Counted from the first letter of the stretch, positions 1 through 9,192 are shown. The stretch is DNA of 64,000 nucleotides from CAJCJE01 sp035948315 (GCA_035948315.1 DASZJG010000073.1:1-64000); one strand, 5' to 3'. Numbers and translations: made by a program. Notes: generated by a model not told the origin, from the letters alone.

Positions 1-803
1 GAGAAAACCTGCGGGATGACCGCCAGGTTGAACGCGAGCTGCACGGCGATGCCGTACGCGGCGATCTGGGTCGAGTCGGACAGCAGCGAGAGCAGCACGC
101 CGTCCGCGCGCCAGTAGACGATCGCGATCAGCATGATCAGCGCGAACGGGACACTCTCCCGCAACAACCGCAGGGTTTCCTTACCGGCGCGGATCAGCCG
201 CAGTGCCACCAGTTTGCGCGCGGCGTGCGTGAGCACGACCAGTCGGATCAGGTTGGGCAACACCTGCACGGCGCACATCGCGAGCAGGCCCGCGTTGGTG
301 AACACCACCAGCACGGACGCGAGCAGGGTGATCAGCCGACCGCCGAACTCGGCCGACGCGACCGCGGAATACCGCACGTGCACATCAAAGACCGGGTTCA
401 GACAACTCGACAGCGCATCGAAAACCAGGCCGCTGGACACGATCAGCACGGCGATCTGCACGGAAACCTGACCGGGATACGCGAAAAATCCGGCAATGGC
501 GGCGGCGATGGCCAACGGAATCGCGTAACCGAGGGAAAATGTCAGGTTGATCCCGACCAGGCGCGGCAGCGACGCATTTTCCCGGCCCGCGACTCGGCGC
601 ACAATAACCGTGCCCACACCCACATCGGTGAATGTGTCGAAGAGGCCGACGAACACGACCGCGGTGGTCAGTACCGCATATCCGTGCAGGCCAAGGTATC
701 GGGTCGCGATGACCAGGCTCACCAGGGACAACGGCAGGCCGATCACGCGTGCGGCCACCTGAACCACCACACCGCGCGCGATCGCCGTCGCCCTTTTCGT
801 CAC
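1..803 (-). CDS. Wzx-like polysaccharide flippase (partial, C-terminus outside window)
   Basis: The reading frame runs off the left edge; 267 residues are visible. It is almost entirely hydrophobic with repeated membrane segments. The N-terminus (TKRATAIARGVVVQVAARVI) and the following GLHGYAVLTTAVVFVGLFDT stretch resemble lipid-linked oligosaccharide flippases of the MATE/Wzx superfamily. These move undecaprenyl-linked sugar units across the cytoplasmic membrane. An in-frame stop lies four codons before the GTG at 803, so this start is nearly forced. TAGAAT sits 6 nt upstream, so the mRNA is probably leaderless. The neighbouring glycosyltransferases, ligase and Wzz-like protein support the role. 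The family assignment comes from topology and context, not from a catalytic motif. Confidence 0.75.
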   Translation of the reverse strand, partial: MTKRATAIARGVVVQVAARVIGLPLSLVSLVIATRYLGLHGYAVLTTAVVFVGLFDTFTDVGVGTVIVRRVAGRENASLPRLVGINLTFSLGYAIPLAIAAAIAGFFAYPGQVSVQIAVLIVSSGLVFDALSSCLNPVFDVHVRYSAVASAEFGGRLITLLASVLVVFTNAGLLAMCAVQVLPNLIRLVVLTHAARKLVALRLIRAGKETLRLLRESVPFALIMLIAIVYWRADGVLLSLLSDSTQIAAYGIAVQLAFNLAVIPQVF

Positions 804-867
804 GACCTGATTCTAGTTCGTCCTTGCCGCCGAACATGTTGGCGGGCCGGAGTAGTAGCGTGTCGCC
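804..867. promoter_or_regulatory. Divergent leaderless promoter region, flippase / glycosyltransferase
   Basis: On the minus strand TAGAAT (815-810) lies 6 nt before the flippase GTG. On the plus strand TAGCGT (856-861) lies 6 nt before the glycosyltransferase GTG at 868. Both fit a -10 box placed for transcription starting at the start codon. No good -35 box is visible for either, so this is inference from spacing. Confidence 0.4.
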
Positions 868-1941
868 GTGCGGGTATATGTGGAATTTCCCGAAGAACTC
901 GACGTGCCGGAATGGTCGGCTCGTTACCGGCGTGGCGAGGTGCCCGACCTGACCCCGTACGGCCTGCACCGACTCGCCGACGCGGACCTGACCGTCCACT
1001 ATCGCGCGCCGCTGCGCGGTGCCGCGCTCGGCTGGTTCGCGCGCAAGGTCCGCGGCAGGCTCGGCCAGACCGAGGTGGTCGCCGAGGCGATGGGCATCGC
1101 GCGCGAGCAGCGGCGCGGCGCGGATGTGCTGTTGTGCATGGACGAACGCACCGGCCTGCCCGCCGCCCTCACCCCGAACACCCCACCTGTGGTGTCGGGT
1201 CTTGCCTGGCTGGACAGCCCGCAAACGCTCAACCGGACCCACGCGAAACTGGCCGGCCGCGCGCTGCGGCGGATGGCCGCCGTGTTCACCCAGACCCCCG
1301 GCCTCGCCCCGGACCTGGTCGCGGACTGGGACCTGCCGCCGGACCGCGTGCACGAGATCACGCTGGGCATCGACGCCGATTTCTACGCCCGCCAACCGTG
1401 GCCGGTCAGCGCCGGCAACAGTTTCGTGGTGGCCAGCGCGGGCGACGACCGGCTGCGCGACCACTCGACCCTGATCGCGGCGATCCGGGAACTGCGCGCG
1501 GACGGTGTGGACGCGACCCTGGAACTGGCCACGACCAGCCCGGTCGACCTGCCCGCCGACCTGGGTAGGCTGCACGCGCGGAGAATGGGCGGCGAGATGC
1601 GTCAGGTGTATCGACGGTCCACTGTGGTCGCTGTCGCGCTCGCGCCGAACAAGGTCGGTTCCGGGCTGACCGTCGCGCTGGAGGCGATGGCCAGCGGCAG
1701 GCCGGTGGTCGTGACCGCGAATCCGGGCATGTCGGGCTATGTCGAGCACGGCGTGACCGGTCTGCTCGTGCCGCCGAACGATCCGGCCGCGATGGCGTCG
1801 GCCATCGGCGGGCTGCTGGCCGATCCGGTGCGGGCCAGGGAGATGGGCCGCGCCGGCCGGGTGGCAGTCGAAGCGCGGTTCACCAGCCGGCACATGGCGC
1901 GGGACCTGGCCGGCCTGCTGCACCGGACTATCGAGGTCTGA
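868..1941 (+). CDS. GT4-type glycosyltransferase
   Basis: The product is 357 residues. The C-terminal half carries the retaining GT-B signature: GSGLTVALEAMASGRPVV, then NPGMSGYVEHGVTGLLVPP, then a tail of arginine-rich helices. Such enzymes transfer a sugar from a nucleotide donor onto a growing glycan at the inner membrane face. The N-terminal half is less conserved, as expected for the acceptor side. The start is GTG with no strong ribosome binding site and a TAGCGT box 6 nt upstream. The 3' end overlaps the convergent WecG-type gene by 14 bp. Donor and acceptor cannot be read from the sequence. Confidence 0.85.
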   Translation: MRVYVEFPEELDVPEWSARYRRGEVPDLTPYGLHRLADADLTVHYRAPLRGAALGWFARKVRGRLGQTEVVAEAMGIAREQRRGADVLLCMDERTGLPAALTPNTPPVVSGLAWLDSPQTLNRTHAKLAGRALRRMAAVFTQTPGLAPDLVADWDLPPDRVHEITLGIDADFYARQPWPVSAGNSFVVASAGDDRLRDHSTLIAAIRELRADGVDATLELATTSPVDLPADLGRLHARRMGGEMRQVYRRSTVVAVALAPNKVGSGLTVALEAMASGRPVVVTANPGMSGYVEHGVTGLLVPPNDPAAMASAIGGLLADPVRAREMGRAGRVAVEARFTSRHMARDLAGLLHRTIEV

Positions 1942-2689
1942 CCCGCTCGGCCAACTGTTCGAACACGACCCGTTGCAGGAACAGCGGATTGCCGGCCACG
2001 TAGCGGCCGAACAGCCTGCGCGGCTCGCGGGCCAGCCGGTACATCCACTCGATACCGGCGGAGCGCATCCACACCGGCGCGCGCGGCACCCGTTGCGCGG
2101 CGAAGTCGAGGAACGCGCCGACCGCGACACCGAGCACGGCGCCGGTCTCCGCGAGGTGATCGGCCAGCCACAGTTCCTGCTGCGGGTTGCCCATGCCGAC
2201 CAGCAGCACCCGTGCGTTGCTGGCGCGGATCCGCGCGAGGAGCGCGGGCAGGTCGGCGCCGTCGAAGTAGCCCGGTGCGCAACCGGCGACGGTGAGGCCG
2301 GGAATGTCGCCGCGCAAACGTTCGGCAGCGGCCTGCGCGACACCTGGTGCGCCGCCGAGCAGGAAGACCGACGCGCCGCACTCGACGGCGGCCAGCAGCA
2401 CCTTGGGGGTGAAGTCGGTGCCGTTGAGGTTGGCCGGGAAGGTCAGGCCGCGCAGCCGGGCGGCGAGCGCGAGGCCGGAGCCGTCGTTGAGCACCAGGTC
2501 GGCCTCGCGCAGCACGCGCAGGAACTCCTCGTTGCGGCTGGCCACGTTGAGGGTGTGCGCGTTGGCGTAGGCGAGCACGGCGGGTTCGCGGCCGTTGAGC
2601 AGTCGGCGGACCTCGGTGAGGGCGGCGTCCACGTCGAGGACGGCGACGCCGACACCGAGCACGGTGGTGGTGGGGATGTGCGAGCGCAT
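1928..2689 (-). CDS. WecG/TagA/CpsF-family glycosyltransferase
   Basis: The product is 253 residues, the normal size for this single-domain family. It shows the family pattern in order: an early VLAYANAHTLNVA stretch, LNDGSGLALAARL, ANLNGTDFTPKVL, LLGGAPGVAQAAAERLR, and near the C-terminus LLVGMGNPQQELWLADHL. Known members add N-acetylmannosaminyl or related residues to lipid-linked intermediates in enterobacterial antigen or teichoic acid synthesis. The ATG at 2689 lies 11 bp after the stop of the O-antigen-ligase-like gene, so it is probably the last gene of that minus-strand operon. Confidence 0.9.
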   Translation of the reverse strand: MRSHIPTTTVLGVGVAVLDVDAALTEVRRLLNGREPAVLAYANAHTLNVASRNEEFLRVLREADLVLNDGSGLALAARLRGLTFPANLNGTDFTPKVLLAAVECGASVFLLGGAPGVAQAAAERLRGDIPGLTVAGCAPGYFDGADLPALLARIRASNARVLLVGMGNPQQELWLADHLAETGAVLGVAVGAFLDFAAQRVPRAPVWMRSAGIEWMYRLAREPRRLFGRYVAGNPLFLQRVVFEQLAERVRPR

Positions 2690-2700
2690 ACCGGTTCCCG

Positions 2701-3996
2701 TCAGGTCGGGGTACGACGAAGGCGATGCAGGGCGCCGGTGAGGCCGACGAGAATCGCGGCCAGCGCGCTGATCTGAAGGAATCCCGCGGTGTCCAGGATC
2801 AGGTTGATCACCGCGTAGGCGGCGACGCTCGCGCCGAGCGCGGCGCCGAGATCGCGATGGGTGGTGCTTCGGGTGAACGCGGCCCAGGCGGCGGCACCGA
2901 GGTAGCACAGGAAACCGACCAGGCCGACGATGCCGGTTTCCACCAGCAGGCCGAGGTACTGGTTGTCCAGGACCGGATAGTGGCTGGTGTCGTAGCTGCC
3001 GAGGCCGAGACCGAACACGGGATGCGCGTCGAACAGCGCGTAGGCGACCTGGCGGGCGAGGGTACGGTGCAGCAGCGAGTCGTCGCCGCTGCCCTGGGTG
3101 AACAGCCTGACGAACAAGCCGATCACGCCACCCTTGGCGACGAGCAGCGCGAGCACGCCGACGACCGCGCAGCCGAGCACGACCGCGGTGCGGCGCAGCG
3201 GCCAGTAGAGCGCGAGGACGACGAACTCGACGGCGAGCCCGACGAAGAAGCTGCGCGAAATGGACAGCGCGCCCGCCGCGCCGATCAACGCCAGTGCGAT
3301 CAGCCATGGCCACCGACGGGTTGCCGCGAGCAGGCAGTGGACGGCGAGCGGGAACAGGACGGTCATCACCGCGGCGAGTTCCAGCGAATGCGCGGCGGTG
3401 CCCTGCGCGCGGGTGATGCCGTCGCGCGGGATCGGCTGCCCGAGGGCGGGGGTGGCGCGCAGGCCGGGCGGCGTGATCGCGGCCAGGTCGACGTGGCCGA
3501 CGACGCCGAGCACGGCGCAGCCCGCGCCGATCGCGCCCGCGATGACCAGCCAACGCACCAGTCGGTGGAGTTCCTCGGGGGTGTGCACGGTGTCCATGAC
3601 GAACACGGCGAGGCCGGCGAGCACGGCCGGTACGAGCAGTGGCGAGGTGTCCGGCGGTGGCGTGAAACTCTGATGTTCCAACAGGGCCAGGTAACCGACG
3701 ACCTGGGTGAGCAGCACGCCGCCGATCGCGAACCGGACGGGTAGCGCGCCGGTGCCGATATTCCTCAGCCGGAGGGCTTTGCCGAGCAGCCAACAGATCC
3801 CGGCGATCAGCGCGAGCAGGTAGGCGGGGCTCAGGCCGAGTCCGGTGCTGGGCACCACGTTGTCCTGGCGCAGGCACAGCAGGGCGATGATCGCCACGAT
3901 CAGGAAGGGCACCGCGTGGTTGCGGCGCAGGGTTTGCCCGGTTTCGGGCAGCGCAGGGTCGAGCAGCCCGGGTCTGTCGCCGACCGCGTTAGTCAC
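2701..3996 (-). CDS. O-antigen ligase / Wzy-like polymerase membrane protein
   Basis: The product is 431 residues with about ten to twelve hydrophobic segments. A large extracytoplasmic loop sits in the second half, followed by HPVFGLGLGSYDTSHYPVLD, which resembles the Wzy_C / O-antigen ligase core (PF04932). Such proteins polymerise or ligate lipid-linked glycan units on the outer face of the membrane. The GTG start overlaps the end of the Wzz-like gene by 8 bp, which suggests translational coupling. Sequence alone does not separate polymerase from ligase; a Wzz-like partner argues for polymerase. Confidence 0.8.
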   Translation of the reverse strand: MTNAVGDRPGLLDPALPETGQTLRRNHAVPFLIVAIIALLCLRQDNVVPSTGLGLSPAYLLALIAGICWLLGKALRLRNIGTGALPVRFAIGGVLLTQVVGYLALLEHQSFTPPPDTSPLLVPAVLAGLAVFVMDTVHTPEELHRLVRWLVIAGAIGAGCAVLGVVGHVDLAAITPPGLRATPALGQPIPRDGITRAQGTAAHSLELAAVMTVLFPLAVHCLLAATRRWPWLIALALIGAAGALSISRSFFVGLAVEFVVLALYWPLRRTAVVLGCAVVGVLALLVAKGGVIGLFVRLFTQGSGDDSLLHRTLARQVAYALFDAHPVFGLGLGSYDTSHYPVLDNQYLGLLVETGIVGLVGFLCYLGAAAWAAFTRSTTHRDLGAALGASVAAYAVINLILDTAGFLQISALAAILVGLTGALHRLRRTPT

Positions 3997-4669
3997 CGCT
4001 GCCCACCGACACGGTTTCCGGTTCGATGGTCTCGGTTGCCGGCGCGGTCCGGAACTTCGGCAGTCGGGCGGGCAGGAACCGGTCGAGCAGCGCGATGACG
4101 AGCAGGGCGAGGACGAACACCAGAATCGCGGCCAGGCCGCCGGCTTTGAGCATGCCGCTTGCGCTCGCGGTCGCGGTGACCGGCGGGACGATCACGGCAA
4201 GGCGCATCAGCAAAGCTGAGGGAACCTGGGGCTGCATGGCGCGCAACTGGGCGCCGAGCGCATTGACCATAGCGGTGGCCGCGGCCTTCGCGTCGGCCTG
4301 CGCGCTCGCGGTCGCAGTGATCTGGATGAACGGCGTGTCGTTGCCGGGGTCGTTGGTGGTGTTCAGGACGGTCGCGGTGCCGCCGTCGGAGGCGTTCGAC
4401 ACCGCGTCCACGATGGCCGGTGTGCCGGCCGCGTAGACCAGGGTCGAGGCGACCTGGATGGAGCCACTGTCCAGCGATGCCAACGGGTTCACCGGCGTGG
4501 TCTCGCCCGGTTGGGTGGGCGGCGGGAGCACGAGCACGCCCGCCTGCGCGGTGTAGCTCGCCGGGGTCAGCACGACCACGACGCCGCCGACAACCAACGC
4601 GAGCACGGCGCCGAGCAGGACGAGCGGCCACCGCAGAGCCAATCGGCGGAGCAGTTCACGGCCGTCCAC
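3989..4669 (-). CDS. Wzz-like chain-length / polysaccharide co-polymerase protein
   Basis: From the GTG at 4669 the product is 226 residues. It has the typical plan: a short cytoplasmic N-terminus, a membrane segment (residues about 15-38), an extracytoplasmic middle part with the early PASYTAQAGVLVLPPPTQPG stretch, and a second membrane segment near residues 175-200. A purine-rich AAGGGG lies just before this GTG. The frame is open further upstream, but that extension lacks a binding site and would put residues of a different character before the membrane segment. No BY-kinase domain is fused. It precedes the ligase/polymerase and WecG-type genes and probably sets glycan length. Confidence 0.75.
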   Translation of the reverse strand: MDGRELLRRLALRWPLVLLGAVLALVVGGVVVVLTPASYTAQAGVLVLPPPTQPGETTPVNPLASLDSGSIQVASTLVYAAGTPAIVDAVSNASDGGTATVLNTTNDPGNDTPFIQITATASAQADAKAAATAMVNALGAQLRAMQPQVPSALLMRLAVIVPPVTATASASGMLKAGGLAAILVFVLALLVIALLDRFLPARLPKFRTAPATETIEPETVSVGSGD

Positions 4670-4795
4670 GGCAAATCCCCTTCGAATGGACACAAAGGAC
4701 AATAAAAATGCGATCTTCAGCAGGAGCCGCGCGGATGCTATCGGATGCGAAATTCTGGGCCACGTTTGAGAAAAACCAGCTTTGACCTGCCGTCC

Positions 4796-4876
4796 CACCC
4801 GAATGCGTCACCCGAATGTGCGACACCGCGCCTTTCTTCACTCGAAAGGGTTCGTTTTCCGGATGCGTCACCTGAA
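4796..4876. repeat. Phased CACYYGAA repeats in the divergent intergenic region
   Basis: CACCCGAA occurs at 4796-4803 and 4809-4816, CACTCGAA at 4839-4846 and CACCTGAA at 4869-4876. The last three start exactly 30 bp apart, about three helical turns. The copies at 4809 and 4869 share the longer ATGCGTCACCYGAA. They lie between the divergent Wzz-like and aminotransferase genes, so they may be a regulator array for both glycan operons. Confidence 0.45.
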
Positions 4877-4948
4877 AGGAAAGCGGAACCCACCGGCTAA
4901 CATCCGTGCGCGGTCACTGGACCCATTTCGCGAACCGAGAAGGCGGCG

Positions 4949-6316
4949 ATGTTCGACCCGCAGCCGATGAACCGCCCGGACGCCGGCAACGGTTTCCAGC
5001 GCTCGACCGCGTTGCAGGCGCGGCTGCACGCGCTGGTGCCGGGCGGCGCGCACACCTACGCGCGCGGGGACGACCAGTATCCGGTCGGCATGGCGCCGGT
5101 GCTGTGCCGAGGTCGCGGCGCGCGGGTGTGGGACGTGGACGGGAACTGTTTCGTCGAGTACGGCATGGGTCTGCGCTCGGTCACGCTCGGGCACGCCTAT
5201 CGCCCGGTGATCGAGGCGGTGCGCCGCGCGCTCGCGGACGGCAACAGCTTCACCCGCCCGACCGACCTGGAACTGAGCGCGGCCGAGGATTTTCTGGCCA
5301 TGGTGCCGTTCGCGGACATGGTGAAGTTCACCAAGAACGGCTCGGACGCGACGACGGCCGCGGTACGCCTGGCTCGCGCGGCGACCGGCCGGGATCTGGT
5401 GGCAGCGTGCGACCAGCCGTTCTACTCGGTCGATGACTGGTTCATCGGCATGGTCGGCATGAACGCGGGCGTGCCGGAATCCGCGCGGTCGCAGACGTTG
5501 CGCTTCCGCTACAACGATCTCACCTCGCTCGCCGAGCTGTTCGCCGCGCATCCGGACGAGGTCGCCTGCGTGATCCTGGAACCCGCGACCGCGCTCGCCG
5601 AACCCGCGCCCGGTTTCCTGGCCGGGGTGCGCGCGCTGTGCGATCGGCACGGGGCGGTGCTGGTCTTCGACGAGATGATCACCGGGTTCCGCTGGGCGAG
5701 CGGTGGCGCGCAGTCGGTGTACCGGGTGCGGCCGGACCTGTCCTGTTGGGGCAAGGCGATGGGCAACGGTTTTCCGGTGTCGGCGTTGGCCGGCAGGCGC
5801 GAGCTGATGGAACTCGGCGGCCTGCGCACCGAGCGCAGGCGCGCGTTCCTGCTGTCGACAACGCACGGTCCGGAACGGTCGGCGCTGGCCGCGTTCCGCG
5901 CGGTCGCCAAGGCGTACCACCGGACCGATCCGATCGGTGCGATGGAACGCGGCGGCAGGCGACTGGCCGACGGCGTGAACGAGGCGGCCCGCGAACTCGG
6001 TGTGCACGAGCAGGTCGCCGCGCTCGGCCGGCCCTCCTGCCTGATCTTCACCACCAGGGACCACACCGGCAGGCCGTCGCAGGAGTTCCGCACGCTGCTG
6101 TTGGCCGAACTGATCCAGCGCGGCGTGCTCGGCCAGTCGTTCGTGATCTCGGCCGCGCACAACGACACCGACATCGAACACACGATCGCCGCCGTGCGCG
6201 AGGCGCTGCTGGTGTACCGCAAGGCATTGGAGGCGGGCAGCGTGACGGGACTGGTGGACGGACCGCCGGTCGCGCCCGCGCTGCGCGGCTACGCGGTGCC
6301 CCGGCGCCGTACGTGA
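4949..6316 (+). CDS. Class III (glutamate-1-semialdehyde-aminomutase-like) PLP aminotransferase
   Basis: The product is 455 residues. It has the fold-type I class III pattern: PGGAHTYARGDDQYP near residue 31, a KFTKNGSDATTAAVRLAR substrate/cofactor loop, the VLVFDEMITGFRW aspartate motif, and the PLP lysine at residue 269 in SCWGKAMGNGFP. The closest family is glutamate-1-semialdehyde 2,1-aminomutase. This copy stands inside a sugar-nucleotide operon, not with haem genes, so I infer an amino transfer on an activated sugar or a small alcohol/keto precursor. The ATG has an AAGGCGG binding site. Next come the C-methyltransferase and cytidylyltransferase genes. Confidence 0.8.
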   Translation: MFDPQPMNRPDAGNGFQRSTALQARLHALVPGGAHTYARGDDQYPVGMAPVLCRGRGARVWDVDGNCFVEYGMGLRSVTLGHAYRPVIEAVRRALADGNSFTRPTDLELSAAEDFLAMVPFADMVKFTKNGSDATTAAVRLARAATGRDLVAACDQPFYSVDDWFIGMVGMNAGVPESARSQTLRFRYNDLTSLAELFAAHPDEVACVILEPATALAEPAPGFLAGVRALCDRHGAVLVFDEMITGFRWASGGAQSVYRVRPDLSCWGKAMGNGFPVSALAGRRELMELGGLRTERRRAFLLSTTHGPERSALAAFRAVAKAYHRTDPIGAMERGGRRLADGVNEAARELGVHEQVAALGRPSCLIFTTRDHTGRPSQEFRTLLLAELIQRGVLGQSFVISAAHNDTDIEHTIAAVREALLVYRKALEAGSVTGLVDGPPVAPALRGYAVPRRRT

Positions 6317-6499
6317 ACTGGTTGAGTCCGCAAGCGCCCGCCCTGGGCGCCACTCTGCGAGAACGCTCGCTACCCTGCTGTAACGGTGCCGGCGGGAACA
6401 CCGATGAGCACGACAATGGCCTCATATGGCGCGCGCGAGTCGACGATGCGGTCGTTGCGGCGCCGCAATCACACGAACTTCGGCAGCGGGGAGTCGCCA

Positions 6500-7744
6500 G
6501 TGGTGGTCGCGGATGGTGGGACCGGATGTCGTCTTTGTGGTTCCGTGCGGCTGCACAGTGTGCTGGACCTCGGTGCGAGTCCGCCGTGTGAGCGTTTTCT
6601 CACCGCGGCTCAGCTCGATGAGCCGGAGCCGACCTACCCGCTGCACCTGCGGTTGTGTCCCGACTGCCGACTGGCGCAGATTCCGCCGCTGATCAGCCCG
6701 GCGGAAACGTTCACCGAGTACGCGTACTTCTCCTCCTATTCCACCTCGTGGGTCGAGCACGCGGGCCGGTTCGTCAAGCACGCCATCGCGAAGCTGGGGC
6801 TGGACCATGATTCTTTCGTGGTCGAGGTGGCCAGCAACGACGGCTATCTGTTGCGGCATGTCGTCGCCGAGAACATTCGCTGTCTCGGCGTGGAACCCTC
6901 GGTGAACGTGGGTGCTGCCGCGCGCGAGGCCGGAGTGCCGACAGAAACCGCTTTCCTGACCGAGGACAGCGCCGCCGAGATCCGGGCGGAGCACGGGCCG
7001 GCGAACCTGGTTGTCGCGAACAATGTGTACGCACACATTCCGGACATTGTCGGCTTCACCAGGGGGCTGCGCACGCTGGTCGCGGACGACGGCTGGGTGT
7101 CGATCGAGGTGCAGTACCTGGCCACGCTGATGGCCGGCAACCAGTACGACACGATCTACCACGAGCACTTCCAGTACTACACGGTCGCCTCCGCGCAACG
7201 CGCGCTGGCCGAGGGCGGACTGGTCCTCGTCGACGTGGAGCAGCTGTCGACGCACGGCGGTTCGATCCGGCTCTGGGCCAGGCCGGCGGGCGAACCGGGA
7301 GAACGCGTGCACCAGTTGATCGAGCGGGAACAAGCGGCGGGTCTGCTGGACATCTCGGGTTATCTGGACTTCGCGGGCCGGGTCGGCACGGTGCGGCGCG
7401 ACCTGACCCGGTTCCTGCTGGACGCGGCCGACGCCGGGCAGCGCGTGGTCGGCTACGGCGCGCCGGGCAAGGCCAACACGCTGCTCAACCACTGCGGCAT
7501 CCGACCGGATCTACTCGAATACACAGTGGACAGAAACCCGTACAAACACGGCCGGTTCACCCCGGGAACGCGCATTCCCATCCACGAACCGGAACGCATC
7601 GCGCGGGACAAGCCGGATTTCGTGCTGGTGCTGCCGTGGAACCTGCGCGCCGAGCTGACCGAGCAGCTGCGCTACGTCGGCGACTGGGGCGGCAGGCTGG
7701 TTTTTCCCATTCCGCACCTGGAGATCGAGGGAGTCGCACGATGA
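6500..7744 (+). CDS. Sugar C-methyltransferase (zinc-motif, SAM-dependent)
   Basis: It has the three-part layout of deoxysugar C-methyltransferases such as TylCIII and NovU. An N-terminal zinc-knuckle holds CRLCGS and CPDC pairs. A SAM domain follows with VVEVASNDGYLLRH. The YHEHFQYY catalytic stretch comes next, and a C-terminal domain carries VVGYGAPGKANTLLNH. These enzymes put a methyl group on carbon 3 of a 4-keto sugar nucleotide. I chose the GTG at 6500 (414 residues) because GGGGAG lies 6 nt upstream and family members begin just before the first CxxC; ATGs at 6404 and 6446 are in frame. The stop overlaps the next start as ATGA. Confidence 0.85.
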   Translation: MVVADGGTGCRLCGSVRLHSVLDLGASPPCERFLTAAQLDEPEPTYPLHLRLCPDCRLAQIPPLISPAETFTEYAYFSSYSTSWVEHAGRFVKHAIAKLGLDHDSFVVEVASNDGYLLRHVVAENIRCLGVEPSVNVGAAAREAGVPTETAFLTEDSAAEIRAEHGPANLVVANNVYAHIPDIVGFTRGLRTLVADDGWVSIEVQYLATLMAGNQYDTIYHEHFQYYTVASAQRALAEGGLVLVDVEQLSTHGGSIRLWARPAGEPGERVHQLIEREQAAGLLDISGYLDFAGRVGTVRRDLTRFLLDAADAGQRVVGYGAPGKANTLLNHCGIRPDLLEYTVDRNPYKHGRFTPGTRIPIHEPERIARDKPDFVLVLPWNLRAELTEQLRYVGDWGGRLVFPIPHLEIEGVAR

Positions 7745-8538
7745 AGGTCGTGTTGTTCTGCGGTGGGTACGGCATGCGGATGCGCCAGGGCGACGCCGAC
7801 GACCTGCCCAAGCCGATGCAGATGGTCGGGCCGCGTCCGCTGCTGTGGCACGTGATGCGCTACTACGCCCACTTCGGACACAAGGAGTTCGTCCTGTGTC
7901 TTGGCTATGGCGCGCACCACATCAAGAACTTCTTCCTCAACTACGCCGAGACCGACTCCAACGACTTCGTGCTGCGCGGCACCGACGTCGAGCTGCTCTC
8001 GACCGACATCGCCGACTGGTCGATCACGTTCGTGCAGACCGGCATGGCCTCGCCGATCGGCGAACGGCTCAGACGGGTGCGCGAGCACCTGGACGGCGAG
8101 GAGATGTTCCTGGCCAACTACGCGGACGTGCTCACCGACGCGCCGCTGAACGACATGATCGACAACCTGCGGCGCGGCGACGCGGGCGGTTCCATGATGG
8201 TGGTGCCGCCGCAGGGTTCCTTCCACTGCGTCGAACTGAACGCAGCCGGCCTCGTCGACACGATCGTGCCGGTGAACAACCTCCCGATCTGGGAGAACGG
8301 CGGCTACTTCGTGTTCCGCCAGGAGGTTTTCGACCATCTGCTGCCCGGTAGCGACCTGGTCGCGGACGCCTGCGGCGCGCTGGCCAAGGTCGGTCGGCTG
8401 GTCGCCTACCAGTACCGCGGCTACTGGCAGCCCGCGGACACGGTCAAGGAACGCGCCGCGCTGGACGCCGGTTACGCGGCGGGCGAGCGGCCGTGGATGC
8501 TGTGGGAACACAACGGGGAGAACGGGAGCGCGCACTGA
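7741..8538 (+). CDS. Glucose-1-phosphate cytidylyltransferase-like nucleotidyltransferase
   Basis: The product is 265 residues. It opens with VVLFCGGYGMRMR and LPKPMQMVGPRPLLWHVMRY, the nucleotide-binding loop and PKPM motif of sugar-1-phosphate nucleotidyltransferases. The following stretch FVLCLGYGAHHIKNFF matches the RfbF (glucose-1-phosphate cytidylyltransferase) branch better than RmlA. It probably activates the sugar made in this operon as a CDP- or other NDP-sugar. Its ATG overlaps the methyltransferase stop by 4 bp, and its own TGA shares one base with the next ATG, so the three genes are tightly coupled. Nucleotide preference is an inference. Confidence 0.8.
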   Translation: MKVVLFCGGYGMRMRQGDADDLPKPMQMVGPRPLLWHVMRYYAHFGHKEFVLCLGYGAHHIKNFFLNYAETDSNDFVLRGTDVELLSTDIADWSITFVQTGMASPIGERLRRVREHLDGEEMFLANYADVLTDAPLNDMIDNLRRGDAGGSMMVVPPQGSFHCVELNAAGLVDTIVPVNNLPIWENGGYFVFRQEVFDHLLPGSDLVADACGALAKVGRLVAYQYRGYWQPADTVKERAALDAGYAAGERPWMLWEHNGENGSAH

Positions 8539-9185
8539 TGCGTCCGGTTCGGCTGACCGAACTCGACCGGGTCGCCGTGCTCGGCGCGCACTGCGACGAC
8601 ATCGCCATCGGCGCGGGCGGCACGCTGCTCACGCTGTGCGCGGCCAACCCGGGCATCGCGGTGGACGCGCTGGTGCTGACCGGCGGCGGGACCGGGCGCG
8701 CGGTGGAGGAGCAGGCCGCGCTGAGCGCGTTCTGCCCGGACGCCAAGCTGGACCTGACCGTGCTCGACCTGCCGGACGGTCGCCTGCCGACCCAGTGGGG
8801 CCAGGCCAAGGCAGCGGTGGAGGCGTTCCGGCAGCGCAGCGCACCGCAGGTGCTGCTGGCGCCGCACGCGCGGGACGCGCACCAGGATCACCGACTGCTC
8901 GCCGAACTCGTGCCGACCGCCTTCCGCGACCATCTCGTGCTCGGCTACGAGATCGTGAAATGGGACGGCGACGCGCACCAGCCCACCGTCTACCAGCCGC
9001 TGACCGACGAGGTCGCGAGCCGCAAAGCCGAATTGTTGATCGAGCACTATCCTTCGCAGCACGGCAGGGACTGGTTCGACCGGGAGACGTTCCTGAGTGT
9101 GGCGCGACTGCGTGGGGTGCAGTGCCACGCGCGCTATGCCGAAGCGTTCCACCTGGCGAAGATGACCATGGATTTCGGAGGCTGA
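8538..9185 (+). CDS. PIG-L family de-N-acetylase
   Basis: The product is 215 residues, a single LmbE/PIG-L domain. The zinc site motifs are clear: GAHCDDIAIGAGG near residue 13 (the AHxDD motif) and HARDAHQDHRLLAEL near residue 115 (the HxxH metal ligand pair). Known members remove acetyl groups from GlcNAc moieties such as GlcNAc-PI or mycothiol precursors. Here, between a cytidylyltransferase and an epimerase, it most likely deacetylates the amino sugar of the surface glycan or its nucleotide precursor. The start codon shares its first base with the previous stop. Confidence 0.85.
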   Translation: MRPVRLTELDRVAVLGAHCDDIAIGAGGTLLTLCAANPGIAVDALVLTGGGTGRAVEEQAALSAFCPDAKLDLTVLDLPDGRLPTQWGQAKAAVEAFRQRSAPQVLLAPHARDAHQDHRLLAELVPTAFRDHLVLGYEIVKWDGDAHQPTVYQPLTDEVASRKAELLIEHYPSQHGRDWFDRETFLSVARLRGVQCHARYAEAFHLAKMTMDFGG

Positions 9186-9192
9186 CCCAGCG

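Noticed and set aside
4868..6181. A long minus-strand frame across the aminotransferase gene
   Set aside because: The plus strand encodes a complete class III aminotransferase with its PLP lysine; the antisense product has no domain.
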